Of a stretch of 64,000 nt of DNA, positions 27,769-39,730 are shown piece after piece (within the stretch, counting starts at the first letter, position 1; each line of letters starts with the position of its first letter). Under the pieces are notes generated by a model. The model was not told the DNA's origin, searched no databases, and worked only from the letters and a program-made list of their open reading frames with translations. Source of the stretch: Dipylidium caninum (Eukaryota; Platyhelminthes; Cestoda; Cyclophyllidea; Dipylidiidae); assembly GCA_017562135.1 (NCBI GenBank), contig QEYB01000047.1, positions 124,001 through 188,000 on the forward strand. Direction: 5' to 3'. The position numbers and the translations under genes were made by a program.

Positions 27769-30700
27769 ATGGCGAAATTGCAAACAAACTTACTATCCAG
27801 GCCTAGGACACGCCGTGCGCACTGCAGCATTTTTAGACCGCTACTGACTTATAAGCCAACAGATTTTCGACGTTATGTAATAGAAAAAAAACTTCGAACG
27901 CTGCGAGAATATTCATTATTTACAAAGCGTTCAATAAGAGTACAGCCAAAGGAGTCTATTCAACGATGTGCCCTTTCAGTTGGCACTCACAATGCGGGGA
28001 GTAATATTGATGCTTTACGTCTCGCTATCCAAGATCTTGGGTACAATGAAGTAAGTATGCTGGTTTCAGCGTTTGGATTAGAAGTAGCTCTACTCCCTTG
28101 GTTATGTGAACTTCTCGATAACAGCATCACGAAACCAAGTACCCTTTTGGTAACATCTATCTCAATTGTGGATACGTAATTTAGCTTTATTCATCATCCA
28201 AACATTATCACTTTGCTCTAAAAATTTCCACTTTTAAAAGTTATTTTTTTTATTAGTATTCTTCATTACACGTAAAAGTGCCTGAAATGTTTGTAGCACT
28301 AAGTTAGGTCTTATACTATATAGGGTGTTTTATAAATATAAATCGTGATTAAGCACCTACTTTAAAACTATATTCCACAAATTTTGGTGCAATGCTTACA
28401 TTTTTTATCATGGTCCCTTCATTTATTTACAACTTGACCATTTCAAGATAACTTTTGCAATATACCCTATTTTTGACTGAAGAAGCCTTTGTAAGCGCAA
28501 CTAACACAAAAGCCTAATTTCTTTCAGGTTACGGAAGATCAAGATCGTGATATAACATGGAACGCAGCCTACTTTTTTAAGAAGGATAGAACTCGAAGTT
28601 GTTATATAAATAAATTTCCAGGTTAGTTGATATGCACAAAAATCCATTATTTGATTAATGGATAAGCTGTACTACAAAGAAAGATAAAACTCAACAATTG
28701 CTTTTAAGTTTTATCCGCCAAATTCTGATATTTTGCATGCTAGGGATTTGGATATTATATAGGCGTAAAACAATTGGAGATTAATTATAAAAATTTGGAT
28801 ACCTTTCCTGCTCTTTTAGGCATCCACTGCATTTTGACGAAAATAAGCCTTTTCAAATGTTTGGAATTTCAGCGGTGTTATTTCCCCGAGGCCTACAACT
28901 TCTATCCTCCCACGTGGTTTCTGCCACATCAATACGATGAATGGGTCGCTTACACAAAAAGGCGTATGTCCTAAAATGTAGATATCTTCTGAAGGATCTC
29001 ATATACGCTGACACAACGGAATTGACATTTATCTTCCGTCGGTAGATAATACCAAAGTAGTGACATACATTGTGAAGCCTAGCAGTGGAACTCAGGGAAA
29101 GGGTATCTACTTGGTCCAATCACCGGAGGAGTACTGTAAAGAACAGGCGATATCACGCGGCAACGAACTTCGAGACGATGATGACGAGGAGACGGATCCA
29201 GCTCTCTGTCTCGGGGTGGATACAATGGGATTTTTGGCAGCTAAGGAGGTCGTTCAACAGTATGAGAATAACCCGGTACTTGTCAGCGGTTACAAAGCTG
29301 ATTTAAGAATCTACGTGGTCCTGGAATCAATCAAACCCCTCAGAATCCATGTCTATAGAGACGGTTTGGTTCGCCTGGCTAGTCAGAGATATCAAGCACC
29401 GGCTCCTATAAACATGCGAAATGTAGGCATTATTGAAATTTCTTTGAACTAAATTTCATGCGATGAGATCTAATAGAATAAAACTTATAGAAAGACCATA
29501 ATTCACCCTTTCCCCTGTAGAACAAGATGCACTTGACCAATTATTCTATCAACAAGTTTCCAGACAGTGTCGATCCCTCTTCCCAGACAGAAGTCGCCCT
29601 GATGAGTGTGGTAAATAATACGACACAGGCAGCCCCTATGACAGATGGTAGCCATAGTGACGCAGAGTGTGTGGACCCCTCTAATACTGGACCGAGGTTG
29701 AATTGGCAGTGTAAGCGTCGCCTCCATCAGTTCTTCCAGTCTGGACGTCTTGGTTCGGAATGGAATCTTACACCGGGCCACTTTTTGGCCTCGAGTTGAT
29801 GAACTGGTTAGAAACACAGTCTTCGCATTAGTTCCCTACCTCCGCGTTGCCTACTGGGCGGAATGTGAAAACACCGGGATAACTGAGTGTCCTTCGACCA
29901 AATCGAAAGATGGACCTCAATGTTTCCAAGTTCGTCTTTATTACTTGTTTCCTAAAAAAACTAATAAGTAAATGCAAAAAGTTAGGATCAGACAATTTAA
30001 GAAAGTGTTTTCCTGCACTGTTCCTTTTGTCCTCACTCCTGCAAGGTTCTCATTTTGAAGCTTCAACAAAGTGAATTTTTTTGTTAACGAATGCTCGTTT
30101 GTGTTGAGCAGTGAGGATTTTATCTACTGCATGATTAGATTGGGTCTCCCTCGAGCCGAGAGATGATACGAACTTACTCTTTGAATTCCACCTACTTCCT
30201 CGAACAACATGCTAACATCGCATAACGGAGTAGTTGAAGGTCATTTTAACTGTGTCACTTTTAAGCCTCACTTAATTTACGGGATAGGGGTTTTCCGTCT
30301 GCAATTTTTAATGTTGAACACTTAACTACCCAGTACGTCCAGTGTTAGTATTTAGTGCAAGTATCGTCCACCTAATATTCAGACTTCTAGACGTAATAAT
30401 CGATTTAACCGTTTCGTAGATTTTCGGTTTTGATCTGCTTCTCGTGGAACCCGACTATCGACCAGTTCTTTTGGAAGTGAACAGCAGTCCAAGTCTTCGC
30501 ATTGACTGCATGCGCCCGTTAGTACGCTACGCCAGTGTCGCTGCACGTCAGGGTTTATCACCAGACGTAGTGGTAAATTCGCCAAAGTACTCAGCTTTCT
30601 ATCGCTCTCGCGTCGACGAGACAGTGAAGTTGGGATTGTTGAAGGCCACCCTTTTACTAATGGGGAGTCGTATAATTTACCAACGCCTACTTCGTTACTC

Positions 30701-33700
30701 GCCAGCTAAGGCGGAAGCCTTCTTGGTGACGTGCGGATACAAGGTACCTCCAAGTATGCCATGTGGCAACAACAACAAACCAATCACAGATTCCGCTGAT
30801 GAAAAGAAATTGAACATTATGGATGAGTAAATTTCCTCAAATGCTCCTACTTCTATCGTAACTAATTTGCTATGGTGGAGATACATATCCATGAGGGAAA
30901 ATTTCATTCATTAGCAGTGTGACCTAAAAATTTCCAGACCCATCCTGTTTATCTATTTTGCCACTTGGTTTATAAGTACGTTAAGGTGTTATGTAACTTT
31001 CGACTTCTCTACGGCTGATTTTTATTGTGTTTATAGCAGTCACTCCTGAGAGTGAAAAGTGATTGATTAAGTATTTCATCTGCCAATATTCATATGAATA
31101 TTTTTAGGGTTGTCAGAACATATACTGGCTGCTATCTCTCAATGGAGTAGGAAAAAATATCGGTTGTCATTTCCGCAAATCTATTATTAATGGGAAGAGA
31201 GTGGTCAAGGAGGAAGTTTCTAATGGTATTGCATGGTACTAACGCGATATTTCAGCGAAAAATGCTCAAATTATCATATTATTAGTGTCATCTACATCAA
31301 CTTCCCTTTAACTATAGAGGAATAAACTATTTAAAGGTTACAAACTGAAATGCTGATCATATTAGATGGCGACGTTGTTATCTTTTTCCATAACAAAGAT
31401 TCTCCAATCCATCGCGCTCTCAGACACATTCAGTACCCAAAGTTCGACGCAGTAGGGCCAATTATAGAGGTAGCAATAGTTGGATGAGCGCTCGGATCTC
31501 ACAAATCTACTGTCGGCCACATGTGCGCCCGTCTACATGGGAAGAAAAGAAGAATAAAACTTTGATACCGACTATTGCTTCAACAATGATATCAACGACC
31601 GTAACAACGACATCGGCACCAGTGACATCGACGTCAAATGCTTCGCCTATTTCTACCCTCAATGTTCCGGTTTGGTCGCCATTGCGATGTCCGTCTACCA
31701 ACACGTCTTGTGGAAGGCAGCGACAGATTGAAAAGTTGAGCGAATACTTCCTTTCGCAACCCCTTTCACAGGCCTGCAGGTAGATCTTGTTTTTTACGCT
31801 ATTCATTATCATTCATAGTTGGTCTGCTCCTTTAATAAAAAGGGGTTGAGATTGGAAAGACGGTTTTGCTATATCGCGAGGGATTTACTAAAGTATAGAC
31901 ATCATATCAAATTTATTCCTGGTAAAGCAGTATTCTGTCTTCTTTAGAGCCGATAAGACGCAATTCTGTTTAATCCTATGCACTTAGGTAAGCTATTTAA
32001 GGAGAGGAGTATTTAATCAACTTATGAGCCAATCAGGCTTCCAAGACGCTAGAACAACTACATGATAAATGGATAGCAGACTTTGGTCTTTCATATGTTT
32101 TTTAAATTGAAGCTCTTCATATCACACCAACCAGATTAGGGAAGAGCAGTCAGGTGACAAGTGGCCTTGAGTCGCATGTTCAATAGGTAAACCACTGAGA
32201 ACTCAACTTCTTTTGACATCTATCTGATTAGCACCGCCACTCACCAATTGAATTCAGTGGTGTCCAATTTTGTCTTGAGGCCCCTTCCGTCATCAATGCT
32301 ACCAAAAAATTAGGTATATAATAGCCTCAATAAGGTTAGTATAAAGTACGTAGAAATCCAGTCCCGAGATGTCCATATCACCGAGTGATAAGGAAGGAAA
32401 TTTTACTGTAAGGTCATATGCATTAGTTAATGTTTTCAGTGGAATAATAACCGGTTACTTAGACGTGATGTTTTTGACACTACAGAGTTCAGGACTGATT
32501 AGATTTTCCCCATTCCGTACATTATAATCACAGTGAAAGCTGTTTCATATCCTCATAGCTTAATAAGTTTATCGTTTAAGAGAAAATCTCTTGTGTAATC
32601 TTTTAAAACTATTGTTATAGTAGGGAATGGTTTTGGAAGCTTGGTGGAATTAGCGACAGTAGTAGCAGGCTCTATCCTTCTAGAAAGGCCCGATGCAGAC
32701 TCCAATGTATCTATACGGAGGATGCTATTTATCCTACTTCCACTGGCATTTTTGGCGAATGCGGGCTTCATACACCGAATAATGGGAAGGTAAGCTTAGG
32801 TGATGCGATTAACAAAAAATAACGAGTTACCATGAACTACGTTTATTCTTCCAACAATTTTAGAAACACTTTCCTCAGTCTTTTCCTACCTTCCAGCCTG
32901 CAGAAATTGTGAAACCTTCTTTGTCTCCGTCGGAGGCCATGGAAAAGGTATATCAATGGGTGGTTGGCTAGACGACTTTACTCCGATTCATACGCACACA
33001 CATTTAAATGAAATTTTAACCGTATAAAATTGGAAGAACAAGAGAAGATACGGTGTTACGGTGTTACGGTGTTGAGAGTAATAAATGTCAATTTTTTTGA
33101 TGTCGAAAGCTGGTATGCTTCCAGGTAGTCTACGTACTCAAAGATTGGATTTCTCTGATTTCGCATAGTTGAGTCTTGAAAAAAACTTGCCTGAAGATGA
33201 TCGCAATTTCACCGGTTCAAAGTATTCTGATTATCCACAACCATCTCCACCACCTACGGAATCCATAGCGCATCTTCGGATATTTGACTCTTTGGCAGAA
33301 ATATTCATTCATATTCTCTCCATTCGACGTCATCAACAAAAAATATATGAGAAAGGGGATGATCAGCACCCGAATCAACGTAGCCATGTTAGCCGATCGC
33401 GACCTGTCAACAACTTCTCTCTCATGGTGTTCGTGGATACCAATGGAAAAACTATGAGTTCCCATCCTACCACAGTGCCTAACAGCAACCCTGAGACTCA
33501 GGCAACTGTCGATGTTTTTATTCCCCGGATGGACTTCGCCAGCTTCCGAATGTTTACGCAGTAGGTGAATACCTTAGTTGGGGGTTTGGGGGAAGTTCAC
33601 TCACTCAACACCCTCCATATTTTCGATGTGTCGAGAGAGTTAGTCAAATTCCTTTCGGGTCGTAGTCATGTCGGTAAATCCAATCGGCCAAAGATGAATA

Positions 33701-35384
33701 AATGACCTACCCTTCACCAATCTGATTTGCATAGTTCAAATTGACCTCAGGGTAAGTCCCGGCGCGTGTAGTTAGAAAGGTAGGTTATACAAACGTGGCT
33801 TTTTTGACCAAATCAAAAACAACTATACGTATTGAACCAAAATATCTTCTAAAGGAAGGTATACATCAACATGTTATCGAAATGCCTGAGAACGTACCCA
33901 CCAGTCAAATATCTAATTGCCGCACGGTCAAACTCTATTATAACCCGTTTTTAATGTATTGAGGTAGAGGGAAACTCATTTATTTCACATTACATCATGT
34001 ACACATGCAGAAGCAGCCTTTATCCACTCTCGTGAGTTCAGGTGTATGGAGGCAATGCCAATTTAGTGTCGAAAGAAAAGGAGCTCGTCCCAAGGGGTGG
34101 CGCTTCGGATATTTAGCGCCTCCCTATCAGTGGCGGCTTGTCAAGCGATATGATTGGTTTTGTGATGAGTTTCAGAGAAGCAGACTGTCTCACAAGTTCT
34201 ATGTTATACCTACAAAGTTTATTTATTAATTGTTTGGTTAATCAACAATATAGAACATAAGCCTGAAAATCCCTCAAATCCCCGATTTTCGTACCACTAC
34301 TGATAACCCACTTCCCCAAACAGGCTACCCGGTGGCACGTAAATGCTACACAGTTGATAACTCTTTAAATCTGCTTCTCATAGCGATTTCATCCGCGTTG
34401 CCAACTCTTCAGTCCTCCTTGCCAATAGGCTCATCTGGCAATTTTGTGTGTTGGCCGCCTTTATTGAGGAGACGCGAGAGTTAGTGTATTTTAGAAACTA
34501 AAAGGTAGACCAGAGGCGATGTCATCAATATATAAAACATATAAGTCCCCAAGTGTCTTGTTTTTTAGACTGTCAATCGCACCATTTTTTGCCCTCAGGA
34601 AAGTAGTAGTAATTTCTACGCCACTGACTAATGTCTGCATGAAAGCAGTCAAATTTCGTATCTACTCGCAGGTTACTGCTTTAATAATCCTCATAAGCCT
34701 CAGATAAATGTTTACACTTCAACATGATGATAATTACGAATTAATAATGATAGTGGTTACTCCACAGATACTTAGGCTTGTTTATTTTTTTGGTCGAAGT
34801 ATGTATATACTGTTTGATTTTATATTGAGTGTCCTTACATTCTCTTTCTTCCCCTCCCTTGAAGGCGATGCCGACTAAAGAGTGCTGGTATCTCAATTCG
34901 GGAGATCGACGTACTCTACATGAAGCATAGACTCCATTGGTCCCATGTCTTCGAACCCGACTCTCCGGGCGCCGACAATGGTAGGTTATCCCCTCTCCTT
35001 ATATCAGCGAGATGTTACATTTTAAATCAACCGGTTTTAGTAGAAACATGAAGAGTAGTCGATATGTACACAAAATGAACAAACTGAAGGACAAGCTCTA
35101 TCATTTAAAACTCTATGTCGTTTCCACTTAAATGAGACGGTTTCACACAGAGAGGACCAGATTTGGGTAACTACCACCTTCTTATAGGTCTCTCTTTTCC
35201 CGCGTTTGTGGAGTTGTGTTCACTAATTTCTCAAAAGTACTTCTCGCACCCTTCGAACCTCGAAGATTGTACAAATCTGTTATCTCAAGAGGACCCTTTA
35301 GAAATTACGTCGGAAGGACGACTAAATGCCTTCACAGCCTTTGTGGCCCACTGCTCTAATGCGTTAAAGATCTCCTCTGCTTAG
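27769..35384 (+). CDS. TTLL11: tubulin tyrosine ligase-like protein, TTLL11-type polyglutamylase
   Basis: ATP-grasp ligase that adds glutamates to tubulin tails, acting on cilia and microtubules. Exons 27769-28050, 28528-28621, 28820-28963, 29046-29422, 29521-29929 and 30420-about 30743 encode the TTL domain: NAGSNIDALRLAIQDLGYNE, INKFPG, CYFPEAYNFYPPTW, YIVKPSSGTQGKGIYLV, DLRIYVV, MHLTNYSIN, FWPRVDEL, IFGFDLLL and RPVLLEVNSSPSLRIDC. Exons 32897-32947, 33169-33560, 34865-34980 and 35188-35384 encode the extra C-terminal region (LRIFDSLAEIFIHIL, ISIREIDVLYMKH, GLSFPAFVELC), which places it with TTLL11 among TTLLs. Exon 5 needs one T removed from a five-T run at 29782-29786 to stay in frame. 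The link between 30743 and 32897 is unresolved: a Ser/Thr-rich candidate exon at about 31473-31780 does not fit in phase. The first ATG at 27769 is the chosen start. Confidence 0.85.
29782..29786 (+). other. one-base excess in a T run inside TTLL11 exon 5
   Basis: Exon 5 (29521-29929) is 409 nt but must be a multiple of three, because both flanking introns are in phase 0. Before the run the frame reads LGSEWNLTPGHF, and after it the family-conserved WPRVDELVRNTVFAL lies one base on. Dropping one T restores a continuous TTL domain; no GT-AG intron of plausible size explains the shift. Confidence 0.75.
33051..33074. repeat. 8-nt tandem repeat, three copies
   Basis: The unit CGGTGTTA occurs three times head to tail, the last copy ending in G. 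It lies in an intron of the TTLL11 gene between the exons at 32947 and 33169. Confidence 0.8.
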
Positions 35385-36810
35385 TCAATGACATCTATGA
35401 CGGCAATAACACCGAGCTCTTTACAATGACAGCAGTCTCACCGGGTTCAATATATCCTGTACCCATTGTTTTCAACGAAAAAGCAATTAAAGTTGTATTT
35501 TAGAATGGTCATATGGGTGGCCAACAAGTTAATTAGCTATCCTTAAGGGAGTGTAACAAAAGGCAGTAATTACCTGATAGCGTTTTGTATCTCCGTAAAT
35601 TGCCATATTTACGCAAAGCTTGGTTGGAGACTGACGTGAACACGATAGACACATTTGTTATTTTGTCTGTAATCTCACTCTTGCGAATGTAGTAGAATGT
35701 TGGACGGTCATTAGTGTGTAGAGATGGGAAGGACACACATCACCTGGGTAGTTTATAGGGACTTGGCTGACATGATTAGTCATGAGATTGTTGGTGTAGA
35801 CAATACTCATTTCGCAAATGATCAAGATAAACCTGTGCCATTCTTATTGTCGTCTTTCAGATTTTAAAAGACATTGTTCAACCCTCAAAAATCCCGAAAT
35901 GGGCGTGGTTTTTCCGGTTTTGTTACTGTCCGTGAAAATTCTGTTGGCGGATCCGTTAATTGGGGAAATTTTCATTTCCTATTAGAGGATATTCTAATGA
36001 GCTTTTCTCTCGCGTAAGCGAGTAAGGAAAGGAGAAACTGCATCTATTAATCCTGTCTGAAAATGGGTTTATTAAAAGAAAGCCACTTATAGGGCAATGA
36101 ATGAAAATGAGCATATGTGGTTCTCAGGCAACTGGACCACACTCCGTATAGTACCTAACCAAACTTTATACTTTAGACTAAGATAGTCCCAATAATAACG
36201 CCACGCTTCGTTACGAATTTTGAGTTAGACCTCATGAATAAAGGTGTAAAAATGGATATAAGGAGGGAAAGTGTTACGTAAAGTAAGGCGAAAGGTAGCT
36301 TGCAAAGGTTGGACTAAGAAGGGATCTAAAGCATAGATATTGTTAAGGAATATACGTGCATATAAGATACAAATGGTTCATGGCCTAGAATATCGGTTTA
36401 TTTTACGACAATATACGTTAAATTAGAGTTGTTTGAGCGTGCTTACAACTTTCGTAGATAAATTGGTTTGTTTCTTATCATGGATAAAATGGTAACTGGA
36501 TCTCCATAAAAGTCAAGATGTATTATCCATTTGTATTACATGCTATGAACTAACTTGATATGTAGGCTTTCGTTGTAAGACGTCTCTTAGCGTAACTGTC
36601 GCGTTCTTGTTAAGTCAGTCCATTTATCAGTGACACGGTCTCCTGAGCTTTCGTCTGATTTGTAGTCAGGAGCTATATACTGAACTGAGTTATAGGCACG
36701 TCTTACTTGTATTATAACGAGTCTTTCGTCTTGTTTCGGTTAAACTCGGGCCTCTATAACCTACTGAGCGAGAAAATTACCGACCCTTACATTTTGTTAA
36801 CCAATTCTAG
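35385..36810. other. intergenic TTLL11-DCUN1D
   Basis: No protein-like frame is seen. It should hold the TTLL11 3' UTR, the DCUN1D promoter and the missing first coding exon of DCUN1D. Confidence 0.45.
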
Positions 36811-38962
36811 TTCAGATCCTCGACTTCTCGGGAACGAGCGGTAAAGAGGTTTCAGTCAGTTACGCGAAGTGATGAGAGGACTGCTCTTCATTGCCTTCAT
36901 CTGAACAACTGGAAACTTGACAGTTCCCTCGAATATTACTATAGTAACAATTCGAATGCTATGAATGAGTCGAAAATCGAGCAACTTTTTCAACGCTATT
37001 GTGGTTTGTTTGCTTTATTCTTGTTCATGCTAGAACTTCTTACCTTGCATTTTCCTACAGATCCCCAGTACCCCGATCGTATCCTTGCAACCGGTATGGA
37101 ACGTTTTCTCGTGACAGATCTTAATCTCGATCCTGCAAGTCGTGTAGTCCTCGTTTTGGCTTGGAAATTCGGCGCGCGTACTCAGGGCGAGTTCACGAAA
37201 GAGGAATTTTTATATGGTCTACACGAACTAGGGTTAGTGTTCTGATCCTATTTTATTCTATTTCCGAATTTCGCAGCTTTACCTGTTTTTTGTTTAGTTG
37301 TGATTCTCTGGAGACACTTCGAAGCCGTGTAGCCACACTGGAATCAGAGGTTGAAAACCCGGTCGCATTTAAAAATCTCTACACATTTACTTTCGGGTTC
37401 GCTAATGTTGACAGGCATGACAGTAAGACACTAGGTATGGCCTCCTTCATTTTTCAATCTTTTTTTTCGAACCTTGATTTATTTTTCTTTTTCAGTAATT
37501 GATTACGCTATCCCGTACCTTGACCTTCTTCTTCGTGGCAAATTCGAGCACCTTGATCTATGGTTCCAGTTTCTTAAAGTGAGGATTTTTTTTAAGCTTG
37601 TTGATGCCAATTTTTCCGATTCTCCATTTTACATTTTAATTTACAGGAGAAAGAGAAGTCATCGATTTCGAAGGACACCTGGGATTTATTGCTCGAATTC
37701 GTAAATACAATAGCCTCAGATTTTTCGAATTACGATCTAGAAGGTGGGTGAAATTTGAAACTAAAACATTTTGTGAAAACAGTCAGATTATAGTGCAGAT
37801 GAGTATTTTTCGTCTCACGAGTTACCTTTCTTAAAAGTATCTCTGTGAAGGTTATTTTAGAGTGGAGTAATTGACGGCTTTATTCACAGTACGGAATTAA
37901 AACTAAATTATTTATCAACACAAACTTTTTGAAATCCGATGAGCAATTTTTAATGGCACATGGAGTAAGTTGCAACACTTACTCGAGATTTAGTTTCATT
38001 AGCTTGATTTGAACCATTTCCGATTGGATTTTGAACAATACTCACCTCAAAATATGAAAAATGGTCCTGTTTGCGTAATGTTGGCGAAAAAGTTTATTGG
38101 CGGCGTATGTCCGCATGTCTTGGTGGTTCTTTCGTTCACACGAGGCGACTTTTTAAGGATTCACTTTTAAATCATTTCTACTTTGTGTCAGAGCAGCATT
38201 AAACAACTTATTCAGCAGCTCTGAGTGTACGAAAAGAGGCACACTTTTTGATCGGGGTAGCATCATTCAGTACTTTCTATCAAAGTCAAAAGATATTCTT
38301 ATGTCTATAGGTTCTTTAGCTCCCTTCGTTTTTTAGTGGTAGCAAGTATCACCCAATTATACTCTATCAAATTCCTCGTATAGATTAAGGCAATTGCAAC
38401 TAAACATTATGTTGTCGCATTTAAGGCTTACTTGGATGGCAAAAATAGGAAAGGTTTTGCTGCACCTTACTATTAACAAAGTGCTAAATTCTTTATGTTA
38501 CTTTCACAATCCATTTCACTTCTATAATTCAATACGCAATTGCGTCAAGTATTAGCTTTATCATGTTCCGAGGCTGGGTATAAGGATGCTATCTTTCTAG
38601 AAATCATTTTCTTGACTTCTATTAGGGAGTAGAGTGCCGACCAGCTTGAGGTGCTTTTCACTTCGATTTTGTTCTTGGTGTTTATGAAGGATTGGAATAA
38701 GGATTCTCTTATTTCTTTAATATCTCTAGAAATGACCAAGTAATTACTTCCGTCCTTTAAATAGTGCTTACGTCTTCACTGGATACATTGTTACTTTGGA
38801 ATGGGTAAGGATCATGTCACTGACATTTGTGATAATTGAATTTAAGGTGCCTGGCCAGTGTTGATCGACGAGTTTGTGGAGTGGGCACGTCCTATCGTAT
38901 GTGGGGTATCAGTCAGCGAAGCAGACAGGGGCGAAGGAGGGCAAGGCGTGACTCGGCAATAG
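36811..38962 (+). CDS. DCUN1D1: DCN1-like protein (DCUN1D), cullin neddylation co-E3
   Basis: Scaffold that binds the NEDD8 E2 and cullins and stimulates cullin neddylation. Six exons close in phase: 36811-37003, 37061-37232, 37298-37434, 37496-37578, 37647-37743 and 38847-38962, about 265 residues against 259 in human DCUN1D1. The first listed exon has no ATG near its start but clearly encodes the UBA-like region ([17 protein letters not shown]). The PONY cullin-binding domain follows: [79 protein letters not shown] and [16 protein letters not shown]. The initiator must sit in a small upstream exon. Most introns are 57-68 bp; the last is 1103 bp. Resemblance is closest to DCUN1D1/2, judged by eye. 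Confidence 0.93.
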
Positions 38963-39730
38963 TACCTATGACCAATGAAGAACCAAAGGCCTGTCAGGAC
39001 TCTGTCATAACTTCTCTGATCCGCTCTACCCCATCCTGCTTTCCTCGCCAATTGACTTTCAGTTTTGCATCTTATCACACTGTATATGCACTTTTTGGTG
39101 CCTAGAGAAGGGCTTTTCGTTTTCCTACACCAGATGTCTACCTTAAACTCCCGGTGAGGTTGGGGAAGTTTGGATATGGTCTGTGGGGGGTGTTCTGTGG
39201 GCCGTTTGGGCTTGTGATGCGTGGTTTGCCCTGTGAACTGTTGTCCGGACGAGGTGGCGATCTCTTGCCAACATTTCGATTGTACGGCTTCCGTTTTGGG
39301 TATCCCAGTGGACTAGATTCTGTGATATTGAGTTCCACCATGTAATTGGTGGAGAAATATCGGTTTCGCCGAGTAGCGGGGTCGCGCAGATTTCGAGAGG
39401 TGGGGAGCTGCTGTGTAGCGTGAGGACAGACAAGTGACCATCTTAAAATGTGGGCAAGCGGTTATTGGCGTAACAAATAGAAGTAGATTACTGAGCACCT
39501 ATTTATTGACTAAAATATTTGCTTCATGTTTCTACCTAAGCCTACTCGAGTAGTTTATGTGCCTTGCAAGCTGAAACTCATTTTATTTTTCGCCACAAGT
39601 AAATGTCTATGGATTGAATGGATGGAATAAACGCATTTCGGACCGATTGCCCTTATTATGCGCAAAGATTTATTTTGACAGAACAATTGCACGTCACATA
39701 AATGCGACTTGTTTAAAAAACCACCATATA
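38963..39730. other. intergenic DCUN1D-SELENOT
   Basis: A 768-bp gap between two same-strand genes. Open frames on both strands around 39138-39433 show no family resemblance. An AATAAA at 39626-39631 could end the DCUN1D transcript, just before the selenoprotein T start. Confidence 0.4.

Noticed and set aside
31350..31486. Short frame starting MLIILDGDVVIFFHN in the TTLL11 intron region
   Set aside because: It is short, lacks an acceptor or donor that would join it to neighbouring exons in phase, and matches no TTLL segment.
39138..39433. Overlapping open frames on both strands between DCUN1D and SELENOT
   Set aside because: Open frames in several phases at once suggest chance lack of stops in G-rich sequence. 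No family resemblance was seen.
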